Shown: one piece after another, positions 39,277-51,120 of the stretch
How positions within the stretch are numbered: the stretch's first letter is position 1
Layout: each line of letters starts with the position of its first letter
NCBI GenBank assembly: GCA_037043235.1
Contig: JAWRVZ010000258.1
Span: 481,001-545,000 of the forward strand
Source of the DNA: Rhodeus uyekii
Taxonomy: Eukaryota; Chordata; Actinopteri; Cypriniformes; Acheilognathidae
Reading direction: 5' to 3'
DNA length: 64,000 bases
Position numbers and translations under genes: made by a program
Notes under the pieces: generated by a model
What the model was told of the DNA's origin: nothing
The model's input: only the letters and a program-made list of their open reading frames with translations
Database searches by the model: none

Positions 39277-40002
39277 TCACAGCGCTCCATCAGTGGTGTA
39301 TGAAGGATTGCCGAGGCCCTCCGCTTCCCCCATCCTGGCCTTTCGACACGTCCTTCGCCTCCATAGTACGACAGCGATCACAGAAAGCAGCAGCAGGAAC
39401 CCCACACACCCCGCGGTGATCCCCGCGCTCAGAGCGGCTCGGTTGGGCTGCGGCGGCTCGAATCGGGCACAGGACTTTTCGCTGAGTCCTGCTTCATTCC
39501 CGGCTGCCACACACACCGTATCCCCGATCTTCAGTCCGGGTATGACACCATTCCTCTGAGATTCCCCAAAAACCTGCTTTTTTTCTCTGCCTGTCAGAGT
39601 GACTTCATAATGGGTGATGGTGGAGCGAGGAGCGCACCAATGCACCACCACTTCCCCCCCGTCCAGCTTCACCTCCCGCAGCTCAGGGGGCTCGGGTCTC
39701 TCCTCCGGACCCGTCAGCCCAGGACACAGGCATCCCGTCTGGGCCCTAATCGTATCGCAAGGGGTCGTTTCAACCACACAGGGGTCATAATCACAAGGTC
39801 GGGGTATCACGCGAGAGGAGGTGACCCCGCGCGACCGGGGCGTGAGCGTCGTCTTTGAGCCTTCGTAGTCGTAGTCGTCCTCAACCTCGATGATGCGAAC
39901 ACGTGTGAGGGGCGGCTGAAGCAACGCCGGACTGACGGATGTGCCTCGAACACACTCCATCACGCAGAAGAGAAGGAAAAGCACCTGCGGCCACAGCAAC
40001 AT
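39277..40002 (-). CDS. lrrn4cl: lrrn4cl, LRRN4 C-terminal-like membrane protein
   Basis: A 241-aa single-exon coding region from ATG 40002-40000 to TGA 39279-39277. Residues 1-20 form a hydrophobic signal peptide. A cysteine-rich PCDYDPC...CLCPGL block lies at about 68-96. An FN3-like domain (VVVHWCAP, NEAG) spans about 104-180. A transmembrane helix (GFLLLLSVIAVVLW) lies at about 191-214 with a short basic cytoplasmic tail ending GAL. The order CDYD-C, C-CPGL, VVHWCAP, AANEAG, TM matches LRRN4CL of mammals. Its molecular function is not established. The frame runs upstream without another ATG, and GTTGGAG just before the ATG is preceded by tgtgttgcag, a good splice acceptor. The 5' UTR therefore probably comes from an upstream exon. 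Confidence 0.87.
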   Translation of the reverse strand: MLLWPQVLFLLFCVMECVRGTSVSPALLQPPLTRVRIIEVEDDYDYEGSKTTLTPRSRGVTSSRVIPRPCDYDPCVVETTPCDTIRAQTGCLCPGLTGPEERPEPPELREVKLDGGEVVVHWCAPRSTITHYEVTLTGREKKQVFGESQRNGVIPGLKIGDTVCVAAGNEAGLSEKSCARFEPPQPNRAALSAGITAGCVGFLLLLSVIAVVLWRRRTCRKARMGEAEGLGNPSYTTDGAL

Positions 40003-40418
40003 CTCCAACCTGCAACACACACACTTCAGTTCAGCAGCTCACTCGTGCAGAACATTATTCAACAGGATACATGTTCTCGAGCCTCTGAATGATTCATGAA
40101 TGAATGATTGTTGCATGTTATAAACAAAAATACAAAAATAAAATCAGTTTTCAGCCATCAAGCCCTGTAACAAATGTAACCATATATAACCATTCATAAG
40201 TGCTGTCAAATTGATTAATCGCATCCAATATAAAAGTGTGTATATACTGTATAAAAAAATTATAATTTAAAAAATAATACAATAAAATAATAATAGTAAA
40301 ATTAAAATAAAAGAATAAAAAATACTGAGGTTATGCTCACTATATATATATATATATAGTGAGCATAACCTCAGTATTTTTTATTTTATTTTTATTATAT
40401 TATTTCATTTTTTATTAT

Positions 40419-40457
<39 letters not shown>

Positions 40458-40860
40458 GCATACCCTCAGTATTTTTTATTATTTAAATATTTATTAATTA
40501 CTAAAAACAATATTAATTATTATTTTAATATTTAATGTGGTAACAAATGTAAAATAAATTCTAGATATATTCTCTGAAAATAGGTCTTATTATAATTTTT
40601 CTTTTCTTTTCTTTAAGTTTTGCTTCTGAAGGATGTCAGTATTTTTATGGAAATACACAAACACAGAAATCATTAATGTTATATTATATTTGTTTATTTT
40701 TGTACTGTTCATATTCGTTATTAATTTGAGTAATTATTTTATTATTATTTAAATGTCTTTATAGTTGAAATATATAATGTAATTGCTTTGGCAGCTAGCT
40801 GAAATAAAGTGTTTTAATCTGACCTTTGTTTCAGTTACAAGTAACAAAAACTGCTTTAAT
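40003..40860. other. AT-rich DNA upstream of lrrn4cl coding exon
   Basis: Probably the 5' UTR intron of lrrn4cl. Holds the large palindrome at 40314-40385 and an (AT)n tract at about 40425-40453. No other feature recognised. Confidence 0.55.
40314..40385. repeat. Perfect 72-bp palindrome
   Basis: The two 36-base arms are exact reverse complements centred at 40349/40350 on a TA run. Arm word: ATACTGAGGTTATGCTCACT. A third half-copy, GAGCATACCCTCAGTATTTT, lies at about 40457-40480. Confidence 0.95.
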
Positions 40861-41649
40861 TGTCAGGGTTCTGCCACAACTCTGACACTACCGTAATGTC
40901 TTGAGTTTTGTGTGTGTGCGCGCGGCTTCGAGTGTTTGAGTCGCGTGCACGCTTGTCTGAACAACGTCTTGTGTGTAGGTTATAGTGTCCAATCCCCAGA
41001 CGGTCTTGTCTAGTTTCGGTTTGTGTCGGGGTTCAGACATTCATGACCCGTGTGTTCGTCCTTGTCATGAGCGCGCGAGTGGTTCCTATGTTTTGCGAGT
41101 GGGCGCGGTTCCAGCTCTGCTCGAGCCGCGTTCTCTCGGGTCTGTGTGTAGTGTTGTTAGCACGCAGTTTGTGTTTATATCAGCCACGTGCTTTCATGTT
41201 GTGTTTTCGTGTTGCGTGCAGTTTGGTTTTCACCAGCTGCACGCTGTCTGTGTGTTTTTGTGAACATGCAGCGAGGTGCGTCCACATTGGCTGCATGTTC
41301 ATGTCTCATCAATGTGTAAACCCTCCCACCTTGTTCCCCTTCTTAACTTTGATTTGCCCCATCTGTTCCCAATCAGTTCCTCCCGTGTGTATTTATTCTC
41401 CCTGTGTTTGCTGTCTTGTGCCGTTTCGTCGTCGTTTCATGGCTGTACTATTGGTGTCATTAGTCCAGTGTCCAGTCCTGTTCCAGTTCTAGCCTTGTTC
41501 AAGTTCGTGTCAACCCTGTCTTGTTTTCTAGTCGAGTCTTGTTTCTCCCCCTCTCGGCGTGGTTTTTGTTCTGTTTTATTTTCTGTTTGTTATAATAAAT
41601 CCCCATTATCTTCTGCATCCTTGAATCCTCACTTCCTGCACACCTGACA
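40861..41649 (+). mobile_element. Solo LTR, family 1 copy A
   Basis: Starts TGTCAGGGTTCTGCCAC and ends CACCTGACA, the TG...CA with inverted ends of an LTR. GTGTATTTATTCTCCC (TATA-like, about 41386) precedes ATAATAAATCCCC (polyadenylation signal, about 41593), in the U3-R-U5 order. It shares ends and internal layout with 56610-57109 and 57424-58099 in the opposite orientation. The 5-base flanks (TTAAT, GAAAT) do not match cleanly, so it is older or rearranged. No internal retroelement genes are present. Confidence 0.7.
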
Positions 41650-41763
41650 GAAATTGTATTTTATGCTTTTAGTTTGAGTTATAATTATAATATCCCTATT
41701 TCTACCCACTTTACAACAATCTCTCTTTCTGGACTGAATTAGTCATCTTGACATTTTAACACA

Positions 41764-41819
<56 letters not shown>

Positions 41820-41827
41820 TGCTGCTG

Positions 41828-41901
<74 letters not shown>

Positions 41902-41909
41902 TGCTGCTG

Positions 41910-41970
<61 letters not shown>
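41764..41970. repeat. Compound (CA)n/(TC)n microsatellite with internal duplication
   Basis: Three long CA runs separated by two copies of CACTGTGCTGCTGTCTCTCT. The whole CA-linker-CA unit has been duplicated. Confidence 0.95.
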
Positions 41971-41971
<1 letters not shown>

Positions 41972-42107
41972 TGGGAACCTTCTAAAGCCACGAGGGGAAG
42001 AGAACCCCTGCTGCCTGCGACTGATGCCAGCTGGTTGAAAAACCCACCATTTAAAAACGTATTGCTGCTATTGTGACCAGACTATCAGTTTTTACCAGAT
42101 GACTGAT

Positions 42108-42134
42108 AAAACACACACACACACACACACACAC
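42108..42134. repeat. (CA)n microsatellite
   Basis: CA run of about 24 bases. Confidence 0.9.
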
Positions 42135-42267
42135 TAAAACCCCACAGACTGAGACTGAAGGAGGGACCCGAGCCTCGAGGATCCACTCTATGACTAACCA
42201 ACATGAGGCGTACGGCAGAACAACGACACAACATGCACACACTTCCTCAGCATCACCCTGACAACCT

Positions 42268-42408
42268 GTGTGTGTGTTTACCAACCTGTGTGTGTGTTTA
42301 CAAACCTGTGTGTGTGTTTACAAACCTGTGTGTGTGTTTACCAACCTGTGTGTGTGTTTACCAACCTGTGTGTGTGTTTACAAACCTGTGTGTGTGTTTA
42401 CAAACCTT
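42268..42408. repeat. 20-bp minisatellite
   Basis: Seven to eight nearly exact copies of ACCTGTGTGTGTGTTTACMA, where M is C or A; copies differ at that single position. Confidence 0.95.
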
Positions 42409-42798
42409 GATTTTACATGTGATAAATTCAGCACTAAAAATGAATGTTAAATGAACTTTTAAAAATCTATTTTAGCCTTCAACGTTTCTCATTTTCATTA
42501 AGTTTACCTTTGCTGTTCTAGCTAAAACAAACATCAAATAAAAGTCAACTATACAAAAAACTAACACACAAAATGACTAAAAACACAAAAAACTAATAGT
42601 ATCAATGCTAGTAAAATGAAACTGGTTATTGCTACTAAAATCAATTATATGACGGAATAGTTAGATAAAATAATCAAAATTACAGACAGATTATAAAACA
42701 TCCTACACACTAATCTGGATATATTTATATAGCATTAATCTATTTATTCCCACATCTCTCCCAGTTCCTGCTGTGATCCTGATGAAAATGATCGTACC

Positions 42799-43040
42799 TG
42801 TTGGATGTTTTCACGTCTGGAATGAGATCTGGTTTAATTTCTTTCAGTCTAACGCATTCTTCCCCTTCACCTTCCCTTTTTCTTTCTCCTGAAGCCCCTC
42901 CCTCTGAACACCCCCTCACTCGTCTGCCGCCCTCCTTCCATCCCGTCTCCCTCTTTCTTCTTGCAATGTCTCAGTCTTGCTGTGTTCATTTTCTCTCCAG
43001 AACTCTCTTCGCCCCTCAATGCTATCCTCCCCCTCTTCAC

Positions 43041-43083
<43 letters not shown>

Positions 43084-43100
43084 CCTTTCAGGTTTGTTTG
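42799..43100 (-). other. Possible lrrn4cl 5' UTR exon region
   Basis: On the minus strand CATCCAACAG|GTACGAT at 42798/42797 is a reasonable donor that could join the acceptor at 40010. GA/TC-rich DNA lies upstream. This is inferred only from the need for a 5' exon. Confidence 0.2.
43041..43080. repeat. (TC)n microsatellite
   Basis: About 40 bases of TC repeat. Confidence 0.95.
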
Positions 43101-43226
43101 TGAGTCCCACTGAGTTTTGTGCTGCCCTGCATGTTAATTTCTCCAGCAGAAGCAACAGGAGACGTGCTGAAACTCATCTGGCTGTCCCATGCTGTGTGTG
43201 TGTGTGTGTGTGTGTGCAAACTTTGA

Positions 43227-44064
43227 TTTTAAAGGAACAGTTCATCCAGTTTTCATAAGCACACCAACAGAAATGCTGACAGCTCAAAAAGCACAAATAA
43301 AGTAGACCATAAAGACACATTCACAACGCATTTTCACTATAAAACTCCCGAAGAAGTGTGAAATACAGATGAAAATTGAAGTTGCGAATCACTGCAATCC
43401 TAACCTTAAATTATATCTATAGAAATCTATGTTTCTCTGTCTTGTAAAGCCGGCAAATGGGAAACAGAGGGATTGTTAAGCACTGTAACTCTGCAGTGAA
43501 TAATAAACATTAGAGAGAGTTATTCTTGATTTCATGATGATAAATGATTAGAATCACTTAAAAATTAAAACAGTAAGTCTGTTATATCGGCTACATGATG
43601 TTATAATGAGTTTTGACTTTTGTTTTTGTAATCAGGCTCTCAAAAATTATCTAAAAATGTATAAGTCAACAGTTTTCGGCTTTCAAACATAAAACATTAT
43701 CACTAATTGTATCAATTCAATGTTTTATATGGATGCATCCCTTAATGCTACATGTCGTTGTTTTATGAGCGACAAAGTGTGTTTGTTGTGAGAAACCTTT
43801 TCTCTGGAAGGAGGGTTTGATTTGACGTAAATAAAGTCTTTTGGTAGTTTTAGTGCATTTTGATTGTGAAATTAGTGTATAATTTTGTAAATGATACTTA
43901 TAAAAAATGATACATTTTTTGTAAAAAAGGGACCTTAGTATTGAAAAATGTGTCCTAGCAACAAAACAATCTGTTACTTGTAGTTTCTTTGTAATTATGT
44001 GTCATATGGCTTTGGAAACACTGACTAAAAGAAGTTTCTTTTTGGTTGAACTGTTCCTTTAAAA
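43227..44064. mobile_element. 838-bp element with 18-bp inverted termini (TTAA-type)
   Basis: TTTTAAAGGAACAGTTCA at 43227-43244 is exactly mirrored by TGAACTGTTCCTTTAAAA at 44047-44064. TTAA lies in both ends, as in piggyBac-type elements. The interior is AT-rich with no transposase frame, so it is nonautonomous. Confidence 0.7.
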
Positions 44065-44160
44065 AGCTCATTTTCTTACAAAAGTCTCAGCTCATTATTT
44101 ACTCCGTTACACATTCCTCTCCTTTATATAATTGTATATGTCCAGCAGACCATGATCCAT

Positions 44161-44163
<3 letters not shown>

Positions 44164-44193
<30 letters not shown>
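44164..44193. repeat. (GA)n microsatellite
   Basis: GA run of about 28 bases. Confidence 0.95.
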
Positions 44194-44194
<1 letters not shown>

Positions 44195-44440
44195 AAGATG
44201 GCTGATATTAATTTCTATTGACCACCATTGTTGCATTTTCCAGGACAAGAGGAAACCCGTCCTTATATGGTCATATTTTCGGTGAGGGACTGCATCCCTC
44301 TTAAGAGCGACAAGACACTGTTCAGCGAAGAGATTAAGAGTAAGAGCCAAACACACACATATAAATTCATATATTTCACACATACTTAAAGTCAAAATTC
44401 ACTCCAAAATCAAAAGAACACGTAGAAGACAGAAGCTGTT

Positions 44441-44740
44441 ACGTAACACTTTACAGCAAGCTCTCACTCGTTAGCATTAGTTAATATGAACTAACCATAT
44501 AACATATATTTTTACAGCCTTCACTATGTTAATGTTAGTATAAAATACTGTTGTTCAGTGTTCATGTCAGTTCATAGTGCAATAACTAATATAAACAGAT
44601 TAAAAATAGTAATTGTAAACGTAGAACATTAACTAAGATGAACTAAATGCTTTAGAAGTATTTTTCATTCTTAGTTCATGTCAACTAGTGACTAATGTTA
44701 ACAAATGGAGACGCATTGAAAAGTGTGAACAGATAATTTT
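44441..44740. mobile_element. Teleost short DNA element (TTAGTTAATG / GTAACACTTTACA family)
   Basis: Begins GTAACACTTTACAGCAAGC and contains TTAGTTAATATGAACTAACC, ATTAACTAAGATGAACTAAA and CTAATGTTAACAAATGG. This layout is familiar from nonautonomous DNA elements abundant in cyprinids. The right terminus is decayed. Confidence 0.7.
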
Positions 44741-45000
44741 TATTTAATATTATGTTTTGCAGTTTTTATAACTTTTAAGCGCATATTCCCACTGAATTCT
44801 CCCAACCATAATATTAAAAAAACTGCATTCTTATTATTTTAATTTGAAACAAATAATAATAATAATTTATTATAATATAAATATGTATATTATTTAAATT
44901 TAAATTAATTATATTGTTTTATTTTATATTATACAATTATAATTAAGTTATAAAATTTACATATTAATATAAAATAAAACAATATAATTAATTTAAATTA

Positions 45001-45021
45001 TATATATATATATATATATAT

Positions 45022-45084
<63 letters not shown>
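45001..45084. repeat. (TA)n microsatellite
   Basis: About 80 bases of TA with one GG interruption. Confidence 0.95.
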
Positions 45085-45089
<5 letters not shown>

Positions 45090-45254
45090 ATATATATGGT
45101 TAAATATTTAACTATTTTGTAAAAGATTTATACATTACAGTAATCTCTACCTTTTGCATATTCTATTATCGGGAAACTGGAATATCACTGAATATATTTT
45201 ATGGTCAAAATGATTGTATAAAATAAACACTTTAAATAGAAACAAACAAGGCAC

Positions 45255-45540
45255 TAATTGTGCAAAACTCTAGAAAGTACACGAAGAACAGGAACAGGGA
45301 AAAACACAGCGTCACGTAAACAAGAACCGAGCAGGACTGAAGGAAACACAGGATTTAAATACACAAGGGCTGAATGGGAGAACAAGACACAGGTGGCGAG
45401 ACTAATGAGGTGACTGATGATGAGACAGGTGGATTGAAAAACACTAGGAGAATCACGAGAGGAAACAGAGAGAAGACGGAGACACACATTAGAGAATAGA
45501 GTTGAGTAGACAGAGATATGACAGAGCTGTGACAATTACA
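45255..45540 (-). mobile_element. LTR-like sequence, family 2, minus orientation
   Basis: Read on the minus strand it starts TGTCACAGCTCTGTCATATC and carries a TATA-like GTGTATTTAAATCC about 180 bases in, then ends near TTTTGCACAATTA. AATTG and AATTA flank it approximately. It resembles a fish LTR, but no polyadenylation signal or clean duplication is seen. Confidence 0.5.
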
Positions 45541-46257
45541 CACTCAAACTGTACACGCATTGCCCGTGTTGCAGGTTGTGTTGAGATGAGCGTGAGATTG
45601 TCGGTTCTCCTCCACGCCCACATCCTGACTCAAACATCTCACAGACAGCGACATGAGTCAAACCATCATGGGGGAAGAATCCGTCAGGCACGCACGGTCA
45701 TGCCGGGTGTCTAAGTGTGTGATCAGAAAGACAAAACATGCATATTTCCTGTCTGAACATTACATAGAGCCGCACTGTACCGGGCTAATCGTCTCAGGTG
45801 GATTTATTTCTGCATAGAAACTAATCTTAAAGCCTTGACTACAAACAAGCTGTTTTCACCATTATCGCACAGGAAAAACTGATGCAATTCAATGAACTCA
45901 CACTGACGTTCTGTCACATGTCCAGCCCGCAGAAGTCGAGTCTCCTTTACACAATACAGATTGTTTCAAAGCAGCTTTAAAAAGATAAAAATTATGCATT
46001 TCGGCATGGAAGTCAGCTGAGTTGTAAAGACCATTGATCAATTATGAAATTAGTGGATGTGAAAAGCATAGTATAAAAATACACATGCAATAAAATAATT
46101 ATAAAGCACAAAACAATTCATGAAACAGCAAAGATGTGAATCTTAAAAAATATTGTTTTGGGCAAGACAAATTGCAATCAATAAATTAAACATTAGATAT
46201 AAACTACTAGATAAAATGTTGGGAAGAATTAGCAATTTTAATTGCTTTTAAAAGCAG
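45541..46257. other. Intergenic DNA, no feature recognised
   Basis: Mixed composition; nothing beyond short unconvincing frames. Confidence 0.6.
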
Positions 46258-47185
46258 TTTTTAGACTGATATAATATTACACTGTTTTACTGTATTTATC
46301 ATCTAATAAATTCAGCTTTAATCACAGGAATAAATGACACTTTACTATATATTCACATAGAAAACAGCTGTTTTACACTGATATAATATTACACTGTTTT
46401 ACTGTATTTATCATCTAATAAATTCAGCTTTAATCTCAGGAATAAATGACACTTTACTATATATTCACATAGAAAACAGCTGTTTTACACTGATATAATA
46501 TTACACTGTTTTACTGTATTTATCATCTAATAAATTCAGCTTTAATCACAGGAATAAATGTCACTTTACTATATATTCACATAGAAAACAGCTGTTTTAC
46601 ACTGAAATAATATTACACTGTTTTACTGTATTTATCATCTAATAAATTCAGCTTTAATCACTGGAATAAATGACACTTTACTATATATTCACATAGAAAA
46701 CAGCTGTTTTACACTGATATAATATTACACTGTTTTACTGTATTTATCATCTAATAAATTCAGCTTTAATCACAGGAATAAATGTCACTTTACTATATAT
46801 TCACATAGAAAACAGCTGTTTTACACTGAAATAATATTACACTGTTTTACTGTATTTATCATCTAATAAATTCAGCTTTAATCACTGGAATAAATGACAC
46901 TTTACTATATATTCACATAGAAAACAGCTGTTTTACACTGATATAATATTACACTGTTTTACTGTATTTATCATCTAATAAATTCAGCTTTAATCACTGG
47001 AATAAATGACACTTTACTATATATTCACATAGAAAACAGCTGCTTTACACTGATATAATATTACACTGTTTTACTGTAATTATTATCTAATAAATTCAGC
47101 TTTAATCGCAGGAATAAATGACACTTTACTATATATTCACATAGAAAACAGCTGTTTTACACTGATATAATATTACACTGTTTTT
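46258..47185. repeat. 104/112-bp minisatellite, array 2
   Basis: TTACAC recurs at 46277, 46389, 46501, 46613, 46725, 46837, 46949, 47061 and 47173, a strict 112-base period through eight units with only point differences. Same orientation as array 1, about 7 kb away. Confidence 0.95.
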
Positions 47186-47956
47186 GATCAGATAAATCCA
47201 GCTGTGGTGAGCCAAAGAAACTCCTTTGTGCAAACATTTTTACTTTCGACTGATAAGGTATTTGTACAACTTGGTTTTTGAGTCAAAAAATATTAGTACT
47301 CATATTAGTTACTGGCATTATGACATCTTCATGTGACAACATGCCCCTTTTCAAACAGACTGACTCCTACAGAAAACATCACTGGTTTCTTTGGTAAAGC
47401 TGTTGTGGTTTCTATATGTGAAGTTCTCACAAACAGACTGATTATATCTCTGATGGCATTCAATCCGCTCTCTTACGGGTTCAGTCTCTCTTTCCTGTGG
47501 AGTTCATAATGTCTCTTTCCTCCACCCACTTGCTCCTGAAGATCCCCATCTCTCATCCAGTCCTTCACTCTCTAGTCTTCAGTTTCTGCTACTATTAATA
47601 GAATCCATAGGGAATCAGCAGCCTCCCGACCTCCTGACCTTTGTTCCAGTCTCACACTGCATCTGATTCCACGGGGACAGACGCGTCACAGGAAAAGAAA
47701 ACACGTCTTGAATTTCAGAAAGCTTATATCATAATATTATTGGCTAGAGTATCAAACCATTTATTCAGTGGAACGGAAGACAGGAAACTATATTTTGCTT
47801 GTGCCATCGTTGCCATGGTGTTGCTATGCTGCATTAAGGCTTATCTAGACTGTTGTTAGGCTGTTCTGGATGGTTTCTAGCATCCTGATCCTAAATTTAG
47901 ACTGGCTGATGGATTACAGGCCCAAGTGTGTCATATATTAAAGTAAACTGTACAGA

Positions 47957-48053
47957 TAGACAGACAGACGGATAGATGGATAGATAGATAGATAGATAGA
48001 TACTCAGAATAGATGGATAGATAGATATAGATAGATAGATAGATAGATACTCA
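47957..48053. repeat. (GATA)n / (GATG) tetranucleotide repeat
   Basis: Two GATA blocks, each followed by TACTCAGAAT, showing an internal duplication of the block. Confidence 0.9.
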
Positions 48054-48803
48054 GAATTCCCCTTACTGAATTAGTAATTCATCTATGAATAATTGCAGTG
48101 ATTCATGAGGGTCAAACACTAGTGTTGTTTTTACATCATTTGACCTCGACAGTCCTTTTTTCTGTGTGTGTGTGTTTGTGATATCCGGTGTGTCCCTGAG
48201 AAAATATTTCATGGAAGTCTTTGCATATTTCTGTATTTCATTCATGTTACTAAAAGCAGAAACGATAAAGGAAAACATCTAGACACAATTGTGAGTTTCT
48301 CTTCCTTATTTTGCGGTTTTCCAGTTTTATTTCAGTCCAAATACACTCAGACTTTCACAGAATCCAGTCGCGTCAGAGGGTTGAGCTCCAGAAACTGAAT
48401 CAAGCTTAAATCAAATGGAAAATGCTGCAAGTATGCATTTAGTTCCCTAAAATACCAACATACACAATATGGGATTGTCAGGATGTCATAAAATAAACGA
48501 CAAGAGATAAAATGAAATAATCTCAGCTAATAAAAGATAGTTTAAGACCCTAATCTTGATGAAACCATAATAAACCGAATAAACCGTCATGAAGTGTAAC
48601 CCTGTAATTGTGGCTCAACAGTTTCTCGGAGGATAGCGATGGATAGATGGAGGATGGATGGAGGATAGCGCCTCCTGCTGGACAAACAGTGAAGCGTAGC
48701 GAATGTGTTATTCATTCAGGATTCACCTGTTCATGTTTCAGCAGGGCTCATATATTAATCTGTGCTGCACTCTAGTGGTCAACAGCGACCACAGCTGTGC
48801 GTG

Positions 48804-48856
48804 TGTGTATATATATATATGTGTGTGCGCGCGCGCGCGCGAGAGAGAGAGAGTGT
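48804..48856. repeat. Compound (TA)(TG)(GC)(GA) repeat
   Basis: Successive dinucleotide blocks including about 16 bases of alternating GC, a potential Z-DNA former. Confidence 0.9.
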
Positions 48857-48921
48857 ATACTGTATGTGTTTATGTGTCTGTTTGTTTGAATCGGCCTGAA
48901 CTTCCTTGTTTCAGGTCGGTG

Positions 48922-48991
48922 TATGTGTGTGTGTATGTGTGTGTGTACACACACATACAAACACAAACACTCACACTCTCTCTCTCTTTCG

Positions 48992-49026
<35 letters not shown>

Positions 49027-49028
49027 GC
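48922..49028. repeat. (GT)n, (CA)n, (TC)n cluster
   Basis: GT run followed by CA, TC and CA runs, partly inverted relative to each other. Confidence 0.9.
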
Positions 49029-49182
49029 ATAAGTTGCATTTGCCTAATGCACCGTGAAGCGCGCACATGTATGCATGTGTTGTGTTTATGTGTCACATCA
49101 GAAGCATTACTGTACAGAGATGCGTCACGGATCCTCCCCCTCCATACCATAATAACCCGTCATGGCTTCCCAAACACGCCTC

Positions 49183-50419
<1,237 letters not shown>

Positions 50420-50690
50420 TGAAAGGAGATTCCGGGCACGCTTGATCCTGGGAGGCTTAAGGGATCAGAGCTGGTCCGGTGGCAGCCTGAAGCCACAGCT
50501 CACACACAACACACATCACACAACACACAACACACACCACACACACCACTGTCACCTGCTCCCAGATCAGCAGGACATCATTCTGACCCATCATCACAAA
50601 CTCCTGAGTCGTTGTTCTGTCACTATGTGACACTATGGGTCACAGTGATCACAGATCTTAAAAGTAGGAGTTATGAGTTGTTTATATATA

Positions 50691-50839
50691 TTTACATTCA
50701 TGCATTTATCAGATGCTCTTATCTAAAGTAACTTGCAATGCATTCAAGAAACGCATTGACATTCTAATCAGTTCTTGCTTTCCCTAGGAATCAAACCCAT
50801 GACCTTGGCGTTGCAAGCGCCACTCTACTGTTTGAGACA
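50691..50839 (-). mobile_element. tRNA-derived SINE, copy 5
   Basis: Minus-strand copy including the tail CATTTATCAGATGCTCTTAT, the middle block and a mutated B-box (GGGTTTGATTCCT). Confidence 0.85.
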
Positions 50840-50984
50840 CAGGAAAAAAAAAAAAATTCTTTGATCAATAGCAAGTTTAGTGCACAGCATTTTATTCAAA
50901 ACCAACATGTTTTGTAACGTTATATACGTCTACTCTATACTGTTACTTTTGATCATGTTTCTTTGAGAAAAAACAAACTTCATC

Positions 50985-51120
50985 ATGGTTTCCACAAATA
51001 TTATAAATCACAAAACATTAATAATAATCATAACTGTTGAGCATCAAATCATAATATGAGAATGATTTGTGAAGGATCACGTGACACTGAAGACTGGAGT
51101 AATGATGCTGAAAATACATA
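50985..51120. repeat. Dispersed teleost repeat (GTGACACTGAAGAC family), copy 3
   Basis: Contains GGATCACGTGACACTGAAGA then GGAGTAATGATGCTGAAAAT, matching the blocks at 29745 and 30975. Confidence 0.6.

Larger units (their letters stand above)
47186..48950. other. Intergenic DNA upstream of slc16a2
   Basis: Contains a (GATA)n tract (about 47957-48053) and a compound TA/GT/GC/GA repeat (48808-48855). No gene is recognised; short frames have no protein-like features. Confidence 0.6.

Noticed and set aside
39277..40020. Longer lrrn4cl start at 40020
   Set aside because: The codon there is GTG and lies upstream of a likely splice acceptor. The first ATG, at 40002, gives a proper signal peptide.
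40985..41647. Overlapping plus-strand frames of 92-149 codons rich in Cys, Val and Phe
   Set aside because: They lie inside a solo LTR and show no protein-family features.
46258..47185. Regularly spaced repeats resembling a CRISPR array
   Set aside because: Whole 112-base units repeat with no unique spacers, in a vertebrate genome; it is a minisatellite.
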